Shown: positions 46,689 to 55,799, counted from the stretch's first letter. The stretch is DNA of 64,000 nucleotides from Myxococcales bacterium (GCA_016706545.1 JADJJK010000008.1:62001-126000), one strand, 5' to 3'. The notes: generated by a model not told the origin, from the sequence alone. Made by a program: numbers and translations.

Positions 46689-46707
46689 GTTGCATTCGCA
46701 GTGCAAC
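46689..46707 (-). promoter_or_regulatory. Possible NsrR operator
   Basis: Inverted repeat GTTGCA, 7 bases, TGCAAC, 49 bases before the haemoglobin start, next to AAATGCA at 46667. Half-sites of this kind (AATGCA/TGCATT) occur in known NsrR sites (AAGATGCATTT-like), but the match is partial. The rest of 46641-47000 shows a second small repeat, CCTG-CTTTGAA-CAGG, near 46716, and no gene. Confidence 0.4.
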
Positions 46708-47000
46708 GTAACTGTCCTGCTTTGAACAGGCATGAGCTGACATGCCGCAACGCCCACGCGCGGCGCGCGGCCATGCCTGGGCATCCCGCGTCACGTCCCC
46801 TGCTCGCCGGAGCCCTCGCGTCACGCGCCCTCCGCGCCGCGCTGCTCCCTCCGTTCCCTCCGCGCCCTGGTGAGGCGCCGATGGCACGCGGCCGCGAGCG
46901 CCGAAGTCCGCCAGTGATCTCGAGGGTCTCCGCGGCGCCGTGCGATCTTCTTTCATCTCGATGAAGCGATCTGCGCGGCGTGCGCGTTGCATCAAGGACC

Positions 47001-47984
47001 ATGCTAGCTGCCAGCGCTCGCGCCCCTCTTGACTCTCCCTCGGCGCTCCCCATCACCGGGCCCGCCCATGGACGCTGGTCCACGATGGGGCGATTGGCTC
47101 CGGGATTGCTCTTGTTTGCAACAGTGTCCTGGCTTGCATATCTCGGCTGGGGTCAGGCCGAGTCAGCGTCCTTGTCGGTGCGATGGGTCTCCGCGGTCGC
47201 TTTTGCGATCACGTTCGCCGGGGCGCTGACGCCGCGTCGCCTCGCCCGCGTCCACCTGGCGCTGGCCGCCGCGGTGCTCCTGCTCCTGGCTGGCTTCGCC
47301 GGCAGCCGCGCGGTCGGCGCGTGGCCGTTTGCGTGGGACGCGCTGCCCGACGCTCGGTACGCGGCGTTCATCGGCGGCGCCGCTGCGCTCACCGCGCTGG
47401 CGCTGCTGCGCTGTGCGTTCTGGGCGCGCTGGACCGCGATCGCCCTGGCCGCGGGCAGCGCGCTTGGCGGCGCGCTCAACTCGATCAACCTGCGCCACGC
47501 GCGCGATGAGTCGGCGTGGCTGGCCGCCATGGCGGTGCTCGGAGGCCTGACGTTGCTGTCGCAGCTCCTGCGCCCGGAGGTCGCGGCGCGCTGCTCGCGC
47601 GGCGCGCGTCACTCGCTGTGGGCGTCGCGAGACCGGCTGGTCGTGCTGGCGCGGTGGTCGGCGATCGCCAGCTTCGCGGCGGCGTCGATGCTGGTGCTCT
47701 ACGCGCTGGGGCAGCCCGTCGCGCCGGCCACCGCCCCGTGGGCGCTCGCGCTGGCGCCGCTCCTGGGGCTCGGCTCGGTGCTGGTGCTGCGGCAGCGCGG
47801 CGCAGGGATCGTGGTGCTGGGGCTCGGTGGCCTCGCGCTCCTGGGGCTCACCGCGGCCTCCGCGCTGATCGTCGACGCGGCGAACCTGCCGATCGTCGGG
47901 TACTACGCCTGCTTCTGGGGGCCGGCGGCGCTGGCGAGCTTGCTGTCGGCGACGCTGGCGCTGACCCGCGCGCGCCAGCGCTGA
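47001..47984 (+). CDS. Multi-pass membrane protein of unknown function
   Basis: About 327 residues with eight to nine hydrophobic spans (e.g. LLLFATVSWLAYLGW, VHLALAAAVLLLLAGFAG, FIGGAAALTALALLRCAFW, LARWSAIASFAAASMLVLYAL, VVLGLGGLALLGLTAASAL). ATG 47001 is chosen for its AAGGA at six bases; ATG 47085, right before the first span, is also possible. It has no conserved charged residues within spans that would suggest a transporter. Not recognised. Confidence 0.62.
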   Translation: MLAASARAPLDSPSALPITGPAHGRWSTMGRLAPGLLLFATVSWLAYLGWGQAESASLSVRWVSAVAFAITFAGALTPRRLARVHLALAAAVLLLLAGFAGSRAVGAWPFAWDALPDARYAAFIGGAAALTALALLRCAFWARWTAIALAAGSALGGALNSINLRHARDESAWLAAMAVLGGLTLLSQLLRPEVAARCSRGARHSLWASRDRLVVLARWSAIASFAAASMLVLYALGQPVAPATAPWALALAPLLGLGSVLVLRQRGAGIVVLGLGGLALLGLTAASALIVDAANLPIVGYYACFWGPAALASLLSATLALTRARQR

Positions 47985-48085
47985 CCTGCGCTGACCCTCG
48001 CTGACCCTCGCAGACCCTCGCTGACCCTCGCTGACCAGCGCTGGCCCTCGCTGGCCCTCGCTGACCCTCGCTCACCCGCGCAGAC
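47985..48085. repeat. 10-bp tandem repeat between convergent genes
   Basis: About ten units of CTCGCTGACC with single-base changes (CTGACCCTCG, CTGGCCCTCG), filling the gap between the membrane-protein stop and the stop of the acyl-CoA-dehydrogenase-like gene at 48090. Confidence 0.85.
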
Positions 48086-48089
48086 CTGC

Positions 48090-49202
48090 TCACAGCTCCG
48101 GCGCGACGTCGCCCAGCCCCAAGATCGCCCGCGCCGCGGCGGGCAGCACTCGGTCGCTGACCATGCGGTGGGTCAGCAGGGTCTCCAGATCTCGCAGCGC
48201 GGCGCCCTCGGGGCTGCCGTTGCGCGCGCTGGCGCCGCCGCCGAGCTGAAACGCGCCGTGTCCGATCTCGGCGCAGCGCTGCGCGACGTGCGTCGCGGCC
48301 AGCCGCAGCTCGCCGCGGGCGTGCGCGCGCTCGGAGGCCGAGGGCTCTGCGCGCTCGGCGTGGGCTTGCGCCGCGGCCGCCGCCGCGCGCAGATATGCGC
48401 GGCTGGCGTCGAGCTCGGCGCGCAGCGCGGCGTACCTGGCGAGCTGCGCCGAGCCCGCGGTGGCGCCCAGCCGGGCAGCGGCGTGCTCCAGGGCGGCGCG
48501 CGCGATGCCCAGCCCGCACGCGCTGATGCCGGCGGCGAGCAGGCCGAACACCGGCACCCGATAGAGCGCGGCGCTGGTCCATGGTGTGCGCGCAAACAGC
48601 GACGCGAGGTGGTCCTGCGGCACGCGCACCTCCGAGAGCTCGAGGTCGTGGCTGCCCGTGCCCGCCAGCCCCAAGGTGTCCCAGTTGTCGATGATGCGCG
48701 CCGCGCTCGCCGGCACGAAGCACACCACGTGGCGGCCTTCGTGCATCGCGCCCAGCGCCATCACCTCGGCGTGGCGGCAGCCGGACGCATACGACCAGCG
48801 CCCGCTCAGCCGCAGCTCGCCGGTGGCGCTGGCGACGAGCGCGCCTCCGGGCGCGAAGATGCCGGCCAGAAACGGCGCCGTCCCGCTCCACAGCCGCTCG
48901 GCGGTGGCGCGCGGCAGGTAGGTCGCCAGCAAGGTGGACGTGGACGCGGTCATCAGGCACCAGGCGGTGGCCGAGTCGCCGCGCGCCACCTCCTCGAGGA
49001 GCTCGACGTACACCGGCGCGGCGAGCTGGTGACCGCCCAGCTCGGTGGGCACCAGCGCCGCCAGGAGGCCTTGCTCGCGCAGCGAGGCCACCGCCTCCGG
49101 CGTGAGCTGGCGGGCCTGGTCATGCGCCGCGCGATGCGCCACCAGCGAGGGGGCCAGGCGACGAGCGCGCTCGACGAGCGGGTGGGACGGCTCCGCGATC
49201 AT
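48090..49202 (-). CDS. Acyl-CoA-dehydrogenase-like flavoprotein
   Basis: 370 residues of the acyl-CoA dehydrogenase superfamily, closer to flavin monooxygenases of the HsaA/HpaB-like group D than to true dehydrogenases: VERARRLAPSLVAHRAAHDQARQLTPEAVASLREQGLLAALVPTELGG at the start, ATAWCLMTAS, GRWSYASGCRHAEV, NWDTLGLAGTGSHDLELSEVRVP, then C-terminal helices with GHGAFQLGGGAS. The catalytic glutamate of dehydrogenases is not evident. Such enzymes need a separate flavin or ferredoxin reductase. Confidence 0.75.
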   Translation of the reverse strand: MIAEPSHPLVERARRLAPSLVAHRAAHDQARQLTPEAVASLREQGLLAALVPTELGGHQLAAPVYVELLEEVARGDSATAWCLMTASTSTLLATYLPRATAERLWSGTAPFLAGIFAPGGALVASATGELRLSGRWSYASGCRHAEVMALGAMHEGRHVVCFVPASAARIIDNWDTLGLAGTGSHDLELSEVRVPQDHLASLFARTPWTSAALYRVPVFGLLAAGISACGLGIARAALEHAAARLGATAGSAQLARYAALRAELDASRAYLRAAAAAAQAHAERAEPSASERAHARGELRLAATHVAQRCAEIGHGAFQLGGGASARNGSPEGAALRDLETLLTHRMVSDRVLPAAARAILGLGDVAPEL

Positions 49203-49292
49203 GCCGCAGCATAGCAGGCGCTCGCCGCGGCGCGGTCATTGGCGGCCGCTTGCCGTCAGCTCGCGCCACCGCGGCCAGCTCGTCCTCTGCGG

Positions 49293-50837
49293 TCATCGGG
49301 CTCGAGACAGCAGCCGCACCAGATCCAGTCCGGTCTTGACCGTGCCGGCGACGCTGGGATACCCGGCGGTCGCGTTGGCGAGCCACAGGTTGGGAAACGG
49401 GGTCTGCGCCGACATCCGGCCTGGCCCCATGTAGCGCGGCGTCAGCGCGGCGCCGTATGCGTTGCCCTCGGGCGCGCCGCAGAAGCGCTCGTTGGTGGCC
49501 GGCGTCCCCATCACCTGCATCGCCAGGTGCTTGCGCAAGCCGGGGATGTAGCGCTCCTCCAGCAGGGCCAGCAGGCCGTCCTTCACCTTCTTCTTCTCCA
49601 GGTTGTAGCGTCGGCGATCGGTGGCGCGCAGGTGCCGCCACGGATGATACGGCGCGCTGGTGGCGACCTCGAGGATCTGGTGGCCTGGCGGGCAGACGCC
49701 GGGCTCGTCGGTGTGCAGGGTCGGCGTGGACAGAAACAGCCACGGATCGGTGGCGTCGCCTGCCCCGGCGAGCTGCCGGCGATAGATCGCGTTGAGGTCG
49801 TCGCTCGGGTAGTGCCAGACGTTCCAGTTGCCAAAGCCGTGCTCGCGCAGGTCCAGCCCCTGCACGCCCAGGTACAGGGTGAAGTTCCCCGACGAGTACT
49901 CGTAGTTCATGCGGGTCAGAAACTCGCGCGGGACCTGCGTCAGATCGATCAGGTCCACGGTGCGCTTGGGATCGATGTTGGAGATGTAGCGCTCGGCGGT
50001 GAAGCGCCTGCCATCGCGCGTGAGCACGCCGGTGACCTTGCCGCGCGCCGCCTCGATGCGCGTGATCGGCGTGCGGAGCAGGAGCTGACAGCCCGGCCGG
50101 TTGCGGATCGAGTCTGCGATGGACCCCACCAGGTGCTGGAAGTGGCGCTCGGGATAGTACGCGCCGCGGTCGTAGCCGCGCACCAGCGCCACGTGCAGCA
50201 GCAACGAGACCTGCTCGGGCGGCAAGAGGTAGTCGCCGGACTGCCCGGCCAGCACGGCCTGGAGTCGCTGCGGCATGTGGACGTGATCGTAGAGCCGCTG
50301 CAGGGTAAAGCGCTGGTAGCGCAAGAGGTGCGGCAGCCGCAGCGGCGCGGTCACGAGATCCCGCCAGGTCAGCGGAGACGGCAGCCGGTCCATCTCGCGG
50401 CCGAGCGCGGCCACGGTGTCGAAGTAGCGGCGCAGCGGCAGGCTCGCGTCCGGGTGGCGCCGGATCAGGCGGTCTCGGAACTTCTCCAGCCCGTTGGGGA
50501 TGCGGTAGCGCTCGCCGGCGACCACCACGTGGTCGAAGCCCTCGGGGTCGAGGCGATGGAAGCGGACCTCTCGTTCGAGCCCTAGCTGGCGCAGCAGCTC
50601 ATGCACCGACTCGCCCTCGCCGCAGCTGAAGATGTAGTGGACCTGGGCGCAGAACCGATAGTCCCCCAGGGCGAAGGTGTGGGCGTAGCCGCCTGGGGTG
50701 TCGTGGGCCTCGACGATGAGCACGCGGCGGCCCTGCGCCGCCAGGAGGCTCGCGGTGGTGAGCCCGGCCATGCCGGCGCCGATCACCAGGTCGTCGTAGT
50801 GGGTGACGGTGGGATCCGCGGCCGTGGACTCGAGCAT
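49293..50837 (-). CDS. CrtI/retinol-saturase-like FAD oxidoreductase
   Basis: About 514 residues from ATG 50837. N-terminal dinucleotide fold DDLVIGAGMAGLTTASLLAAQG with acidic end LIVEAHDTPGGYAHTF; a long middle domain; C-terminal FPNLWLANATAGYPSVAGTVKTGLDLVRLL, the usual ending of the phytoene desaturase/carotenoid isomerase (CrtI, CrtISO, RetSat) family. It should oxidise or saturate a polyene or other lipid-like substrate. No carotenoid synthase is in the window. It is divergent from the FAA fusion gene with 144 bases between. Confidence 0.8.
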   Translation of the reverse strand: MLESTAADPTVTHYDDLVIGAGMAGLTTASLLAAQGRRVLIVEAHDTPGGYAHTFALGDYRFCAQVHYIFSCGEGESVHELLRQLGLEREVRFHRLDPEGFDHVVVAGERYRIPNGLEKFRDRLIRRHPDASLPLRRYFDTVAALGREMDRLPSPLTWRDLVTAPLRLPHLLRYQRFTLQRLYDHVHMPQRLQAVLAGQSGDYLLPPEQVSLLLHVALVRGYDRGAYYPERHFQHLVGSIADSIRNRPGCQLLLRTPITRIEAARGKVTGVLTRDGRRFTAERYISNIDPKRTVDLIDLTQVPREFLTRMNYEYSSGNFTLYLGVQGLDLREHGFGNWNVWHYPSDDLNAIYRRQLAGAGDATDPWLFLSTPTLHTDEPGVCPPGHQILEVATSAPYHPWRHLRATDRRRYNLEKKKVKDGLLALLEERYIPGLRKHLAMQVMGTPATNERFCGAPEGNAYGAALTPRYMGPGRMSAQTPFPNLWLANATAGYPSVAGTVKTGLDLVRLLSRAR

Positions 50838-50981
50838 GGCCGTTTCATCGCACGGGCCGTGGCGTCGGCGCCGGGCGCGGCGGCGCAAAAGCTCTCCGCC
50901 GCCCTCAGATCGCGCCTGCGACATGGTGACGACCGGCGACGGCTGTAGCCGCGGCCTCGTCATCGCGTTAATGATCGCGTC

Positions 50982-52919
50982 ATGGAGCCCAGCGAGCAAG
51001 TCAACCTCCCGATGTGGCAGGGGCAGCCCGGCCACTTCGAGATCTGGTTCGTCGTGGCGATCGATCTGGACGCGGCGCGCGCCACCTGGGTTCGCTACAC
51101 CACGTTCTCCCCGGTGGATGGGCCGGCGCGCGCGGCGGTGTGGGCGGCGGACTTCGACGCCACCCGCGATCCACCTGCGATCTGGGCCAAGAGCACGCAC
51201 GCCATCGAGGCCTATCTGGCCCAGCGCGACCACTTCTCGGTGCGCATCGGGGACTCCGAGATCCGGCACGGCGCCTGCTCGGGCAAGGTCGCCTCGGCGG
51301 GGCATGCCATCTCCTGGGACCTGGCGTTTCACGTCGGCACCGCGCCGGTGCGGCGCACGCCCGCGGTGCTCGAGCAGGTGCGGATGGCCACCACCGCGGT
51401 TCACGCCTGCGCCGACGCGCCGGTCACCGGCTGGGTCGAGGTGGACGGGGTGCGCCGCGAGCTCGCGCGCGGCAAGGCGGTGCAGATGCACCTCTACGGG
51501 ACCCGCCGGGTCGACAACCTGTCGTGGATCTGGGCCCCGGCGCTGGCCCAGGAGCAGGCGACCCTGGAGGTCATCTCGGCGCAGATGCGGCGCTCGGTGC
51601 CCGGGGTCCTGACGCCGCACATGACGTCGCTGTTTCTGCGCTACGGCGATGAGCTCGAGGATCTCACGCAGCTCCCCGACGCGCTCTTGCCGTCGTCGTC
51701 ATCGCCCGCGCCCGGCGTGCTGGACGTGACCTTCACCGGCATGCGCCGCGCCCTGCGCATCCGCGGCTTCGCGCCGGTGGCGGCCTACGCCGGCTGGGTC
51801 TACCGCCACACGGCGGGCAACGGCCACGAGCTGCACGTCGCGCAGAGCGACATCGCCTCTTGTGTGGTGGAGTCCTTTCGCCGCAGCCACCCGCTGGGCA
51901 AGTGGCGCCCGCACGCGCGCCTGGTGTCGCGGCAGCAGGCGGCGGTGGAGCTGCACGGCTACGCGCCGATCGAGGGGGTGCGCTACGTCGGCTGGGACGA
52001 GACCGAGCCGCTGCCGGTCAGGCCTGCGGAGCTGTCGCTCGTCCGGGCGCCGCTCTCCACCGCGGGCAAGCTCGTGGAGCTGCCGCCTCCCACCGCGATC
52101 GTGGCGGCCGGGCTGACCTTCGCTGGCCACCGCGACGAGCTTGGCCTGGCGCGGCCGGCGCCCGGGGAGCTGCCGCAGATGTTCGCCAAGGAGGCGTCGT
52201 GCTTCTGTCCGCGCGCCGGCGTGGTGGCCATGCCGAGCTACCGCGCGCTGTGCCAGGCCGCCGACGCGGTGGAGCCCGGGCTTGGCGCCGCGCTGCGCGC
52301 GCGCTACCCGACGCTGCCGGTGTTGCTCGACTACGAGGTCGAGATCGCCATCGCCGTGCTCGAGCCCGCGTCGGCCCGTGAGCTCGCCGCCGGCAAGCTG
52401 CCGCGCCTGGGCTACTGCCTGGTCAACGACCTGACGGCGCGCGCGCTGCAGCTCCTGGGAGAGGGGCAGCCTTCGCAAGCGGAGTACTGGCGCGCGGCCA
52501 AGAGCTTCCCGGACTTCCTGCCCGCGGTCGGCACCGCGTGGGTCCCGACGAGCCCCGCGGACGCGCTCCCCAAGGTCAACCTGCGCACGCTGGTCAACGG
52601 GCAGGTGCGGCAAGAGGCGCTGTCCACCGAGCTGCTGTTTCGCCCAAGCCAGCTCCTGACCGCCGCCGCGGCCACGCTGGGCCGCGACCTGGGGCCCGGC
52701 GACCTGGTGCTCACCGGGACCCCTGCGGGCGTCGCGCTGCGGGCGCCGCGCTGGAAGCGCCGGCTCTCGCGCATGCTGGATCGCTTCGGCAAGCTGGACG
52801 CCGCGGTGCAGCTCTACGTCGAGGGTGCGGGCTTTCTGCGCTGCGGCGACAGGGTCACCGTCGACGCGGAGGTGCTGGGCGCGCGCACCATCGAGATCGG
52901 GCTGGAGACGGAGGCCTAA
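50982..52919 (+). CDS. Lipocalin-like (CrtC/AttH-type) domain fused to FAA hydrolase domain
   Basis: 645 residues. Residues 1-330 look like the AttH/CrtC lipocalin-type fold: GQPGHFEIWFVVAIDL, ATWVRYTTFSP, HAISWDLAFHVG, VQMHLYGTRRVDNLSWIWAPAL, and VLDVTFTGMRRALRI. Residues 345-645 are a fumarylacetoacetate-hydrolase domain: LDYEVEIAIAVLEP with the metal-binding acidic residues, GYCLVNDLTARALQ, KSFPDFLPAVGTAWVP, and GDLVLTGTPAGV; this domain hydrolyses or hydrates C-C bonds in beta-keto acids. I do not know this fusion from any standard pathway. ATG 50982. It is followed by a repeat and the Rieske gene in the same orientation. Confidence 0.72.
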   Translation: MEPSEQVNLPMWQGQPGHFEIWFVVAIDLDAARATWVRYTTFSPVDGPARAAVWAADFDATRDPPAIWAKSTHAIEAYLAQRDHFSVRIGDSEIRHGACSGKVASAGHAISWDLAFHVGTAPVRRTPAVLEQVRMATTAVHACADAPVTGWVEVDGVRRELARGKAVQMHLYGTRRVDNLSWIWAPALAQEQATLEVISAQMRRSVPGVLTPHMTSLFLRYGDELEDLTQLPDALLPSSSSPAPGVLDVTFTGMRRALRIRGFAPVAAYAGWVYRHTAGNGHELHVAQSDIASCVVESFRRSHPLGKWRPHARLVSRQQAAVELHGYAPIEGVRYVGWDETEPLPVRPAELSLVRAPLSTAGKLVELPPPTAIVAAGLTFAGHRDELGLARPAPGELPQMFAKEASCFCPRAGVVAMPSYRALCQAADAVEPGLGAALRARYPTLPVLLDYEVEIAIAVLEPASARELAAGKLPRLGYCLVNDLTARALQLLGEGQPSQAEYWRAAKSFPDFLPAVGTAWVPTSPADALPKVNLRTLVNGQVRQEALSTELLFRPSQLLTAAAATLGRDLGPGDLVLTGTPAGVALRAPRWKRRLSRMLDRFGKLDAAVQLYVEGAGFLRCGDRVTVDAEVLGARTIEIGLETEA

Positions 52920-52965
52920 GAGGCCTAAAGAGGCCTAAGAGGCCTAAAGAGACCTGAAGAGGCGG
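52914..52965. repeat. GAGGCCTAA tandem repeat after the FAA fusion gene
   Basis: Five units of GAGGCCTAA(A), the last changed to GAGACCTGA. The first unit includes the gene's stop codon, so the repeat has grown out of the 3' end of the coding sequence and contains many in-frame stops. Confidence 0.8.
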
Positions 52966-53025
52966 CGAGGGCGGCCAAAAAAGGGCGCCCGCGCCAGCTC
53001 GCGCGGCGTGCGTCAGATCGGGTAG

Positions 53026-54168
53026 ATGAAGGCCATGGTTCGCCACAGCAACGACCGGGCTCCAAGCGACGTCGGCGTCACCACCCTGGCCGCCGGCTAC
53101 TACACCGATCCGGCGTACTTCGCGCGCGAGCAAGAGCACATCTTTCGCAAGCACTGGCTCTTTGCTGGCCGCCACGACGACGTGCCGCCCGGCTCGTACG
53201 TGACCCGTCGCCTTGGCGACGCGCAGCTCTTGCTGGTGCGCGACGAGGCCGGCGTGCTGCGCGCGTTTCACAACGTGTGCCGACACCGCGGGACGTTGCT
53301 GTGCAGCGCCGAGCATGGCCCAGCGCGTGGACACTTGCAGTGCGCGTATCACGCCTGGACCTACCGCCTCGACGGCGCGCTGCATCGCGCGCCGCACATG
53401 GAGAAGGTCTCGGGCTTTCGCACCGAGGACTGGCCGCTGCTCCCGGTCGCGCTGCAGGTGTGGGCCGGCAACGTCTTTCTCTACCTGGGAGAGGGCACGC
53501 CGCCGCCGCTGTCGGAGTACCTCGACACCGTGGATACCCGGTTCGCGGCCTGGGCGATGGCCGAGCTGCGCACCGTGGCCCGCCGGACGTACCAGCTTCG
53601 CGCCAACTGGAAGCTCGTCATCTCCAACTATCACGAGTGCCTGCACTGCCCGGTGGCGCACCCGCAGCTCTGCAAGCTCTCGCCGTACCTGTCTGGAGAC
53701 AACGAGCCGATGCACCCGACGTGGATGGGCGCGTCGATGGAGCTCCTGCCAGGCTGCGCGACCTTGTCGCTCTCCGAGCCCACCGCGGGCGCCCCGCGGC
53801 GCGCGCCGCTGCCCGGGCTCGATGAGCAAGCGCGGCGCTCGGTGTTCTACTACGCGCTCTTGCCGTCGATGCTGCTCAACCCGCATCCGGACTACGTGGT
53901 CACCTTCCAGCTCCGGCCCCTCGCCGCCGATCGCACCGAGATCGAGTGCCACTGGCTGATGCACCCCGATGAGATCGCGCGCCCAGGCTTTGATCCGAGC
54001 GACGCGGTGGAGTTCTGGGACCTCACCAACCGGCAAGACTGGGAGCTGTCGGATCTGGCGCAGGCCGGCATCTCGTCGCGAGGCTACCGGCCCGGGCCGT
54101 ACTCCAACCGCGAGGAGCTCCTGGCCGCGTTCGACCGCTGGGTGATCGAGCGCGCCGGCGCGCTGTGA
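53026..54168 (+). CDS. Rieske non-haem iron oxygenase, alpha subunit
   Basis: 380 residues. Rieske 2Fe-2S site: NVCRHRGTLL and CAYHAWTYRLDG (CxH-x17-CxxH). Mononuclear iron site: NYHECLHCPVAHPQL (about residues 199-213), with a downstream acidic ligand in the NRQDWEL region. Layout matches the choline-monooxygenase/aromatic-ring-hydroxylase alpha family. It needs reduced ferredoxin; the class IB reductase at 45236 is the only candidate here. Substrate unknown. ATG 53026 and ATG 53035 are both possible starts. Confidence 0.87.
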   Translation: MKAMVRHSNDRAPSDVGVTTLAAGYYTDPAYFAREQEHIFRKHWLFAGRHDDVPPGSYVTRRLGDAQLLLVRDEAGVLRAFHNVCRHRGTLLCSAEHGPARGHLQCAYHAWTYRLDGALHRAPHMEKVSGFRTEDWPLLPVALQVWAGNVFLYLGEGTPPPLSEYLDTVDTRFAAWAMAELRTVARRTYQLRANWKLVISNYHECLHCPVAHPQLCKLSPYLSGDNEPMHPTWMGASMELLPGCATLSLSEPTAGAPRRAPLPGLDEQARRSVFYYALLPSMLLNPHPDYVVTFQLRPLAADRTEIECHWLMHPDEIARPGFDPSDAVEFWDLTNRQDWELSDLAQAGISSRGYRPGPYSNREELLAAFDRWVIERAGAL

Positions 54169-54171
54169 CGG

Positions 54172-54699
54172 CTACGCAGGTTGGTCGACGCCTTGGTCAG
54201 CCATGGCGTCGAGCTTGGCGATCACCGCCGCGAGCGCGTGCTCATCCTGTCCGCCCTGGGCCACCACGTCTGGCGCGGGCGGCGCCTCATACTCCGCGCC
54301 CATGCCGGGCAGCTCGGGCGCCTCGCCAGCGGCGGCGCGCGCGTAGAGCCCCTTTTGGTCCCGCGCCTGGCAGTCTCGTAGCGACGTGCGCACCCAGACT
54401 TCAAGAAAGCGCGGCCAGGCAGCGCGGGCGCGCGCGCGGTAGGCGAGCCTCGGCGCGGTGGCCGCCACCACCACCACGTGCCCCTGCCGCGCCAGCACGG
54501 CGGCCAGGGCAGCGAGCGAGCGGTAGAAGGCGTCTCGGTCGGTCGCGCCGTACCCCTCGGCGCCCAGCGCCTGGCGGACCTCATCGCTGTCTAGCAGCAC
54601 ACACCGACGGCGCGGCTTCATCGCTTCGCACAGCCGCGCGGCCAGCGTGGACTTGCCGGACTGTGGCAAGCCGGTGAACCACACCACCACGCCGTTCAT
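54172..54699 (-). CDS. Adenylylsulfate-kinase-like P-loop kinase
   Basis: 175 residues like CysC: VVVWFTGLPQSGKSTLAARL with the P-loop, CVLLDSDEVRQALGAEGYGATDRD, LAAVLARQGHVVVVAATAP, FLEVWVRTSLRDCQARDQKGLYARAAAGEAPELPGMGAEYEAP. Family length and order fit APS kinase, which makes PAPS. No other sulfate-assimilation gene is nearby, and it is coupled by ATGA to an aminoglycoside-phosphotransferase-like gene, so it may phosphorylate another small molecule. Confidence 0.8.
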   Translation of the reverse strand: MNGVVVWFTGLPQSGKSTLAARLCEAMKPRRRCVLLDSDEVRQALGAEGYGATDRDAFYRSLAALAAVLARQGHVVVVAATAPRLAYRARARAAWPRFLEVWVRTSLRDCQARDQKGLYARAAAGEAPELPGMGAEYEAPPAPDVVAQGGQDEHALAAVIAKLDAMADQGVDQPA

Positions 54700-55799
54700 C
54701 GAAAGAGCTCATCGGCCCACGCCAAGTCCAGGCGGCGCGCGGACAGCGCGCGCTCCGCGAGCCCCAGCAAGCGGTCTCGGCCTTGCGCCGATAGCTCGGG
54801 GTAGAACACGGGGTTACACACCACCAGCGTGCGCCAGGTCCAGTACGGCGGCGCGCACGCCAGCAGCTCAGGATCTGGCCGCGCCGCGAAGTACTCGTTC
54901 CAGAAGGCGTGCCACAGCATGCCCAGGCCGGTCCGCCACGACGCGCGCGACTCCATACCAAAGAGCAAGAAGTTCACCGCCATCGCGGTCAGGTCGTCGG
55001 CCGGATCCCCACACGTGCCGCGGCTCGCGTCCAGCGTCGTGAAGTGCGTGCCGTCATCGAAGACGACATTGAATGGGTGAAAGTCGCCGTGGGTGCGGCA
55101 CAAGCGGCTGGCCTTGCCGCGCAGGTCCCAGCGCCACTGCGCGCACGCGCGCTCCAGCTCGGCCAGGCGCGGCGGCGCCGCGCTGGGCACCTCCTCGCCG
55201 TACGCATCGACGATGCCGTAGATCCCTTCGCCATGGCCGATGAGATCGCGGATCGCGCGTCGGTAGCGGGGCGGATCGGCCAGCGGCGTGTGGAGCTTGG
55301 CCAGGTAGTGCGCGAGCACCTGGACGCGGCCGAGATCCTTCGCGGTGGCCTTGCCGGTGCGCGCGACTTCGCGCAGGTCGTCGGCGTAGATCGCGCCGCG
55401 CGCATAGGAGGTGATGAGGTACAGCTCTCCGCTGCCGCGCAGCGAGCTCAGCGAGCCATCGGAGTTGATGGCGCCCACATCCAGCGCCTGGACATGATCG
55501 GGGATCCGCGAGAAGTCGTCGTAGGCCAGGAGCATGTTGCCGGCGCGGTCGGCTCTGCGATCGTGGCCAAACACGTTGGCGGTGGCCACCCTCCACACCA
55601 GCTCCAGCGTCTCCCCGTGCCCGCCGCGCAGCGCGATATGCACCGGGCGACCGTATCCAGCCGCCTTCTGCGTGGCCTGGCGGGTGGCGCCACTGTCAGG
55701 TGCCAGCTCCCAGGCGGCGACGATCTCGTAGTCCGGATAGAGCTGCGCGAGCTGGTGGCGCAGCCCTGGCGGGAGCATGTCGGTGTCGTAGCGGGACAC
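54696..55799 (-). CDS. Aminoglycoside-phosphotransferase-like kinase
   Basis: About 367 residues of the APH/choline-kinase fold. Catalytic loop CRTHGDFHPFNVVF near residue 241 and the metal site HFTTLDASRGTCGDPADDL after it. The N-lobe has GGHGETLELVWRVATANVFG. It phosphorylates a small hydroxyl compound rather than protein; antibiotic resistance is possible but not shown. ATG 55778 is an alternative start. Overlaps the CysC-like gene by ATGA. Confidence 0.78.
   Translation of the reverse strand: MSRYDTDMLPPGLRHQLAQLYPDYEIVAAWELAPDSGATRQATQKAAGYGRPVHIALRGGHGETLELVWRVATANVFGHDRRADRAGNMLLAYDDFSRIPDHVQALDVGAINSDGSLSSLRGSGELYLITSYARGAIYADDLREVARTGKATAKDLGRVQVLAHYLAKLHTPLADPPRYRRAIRDLIGHGEGIYGIVDAYGEEVPSAAPPRLAELERACAQWRWDLRGKASRLCRTHGDFHPFNVVFDDGTHFTTLDASRGTCGDPADDLTAMAVNFLLFGMESRASWRTGLGMLWHAFWNEYFAARPDPELLACAPPYWTWRTLVVCNPVFYPELSAQGRDRLLGLAERALSARRLDLAWADELFR

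Noticed and set aside
54696..55799. Antibiotic-resistance gene
   Set aside because: Only the general APH fold is visible; kinases of this fold act on many metabolites, and the context gives no resistance marker.
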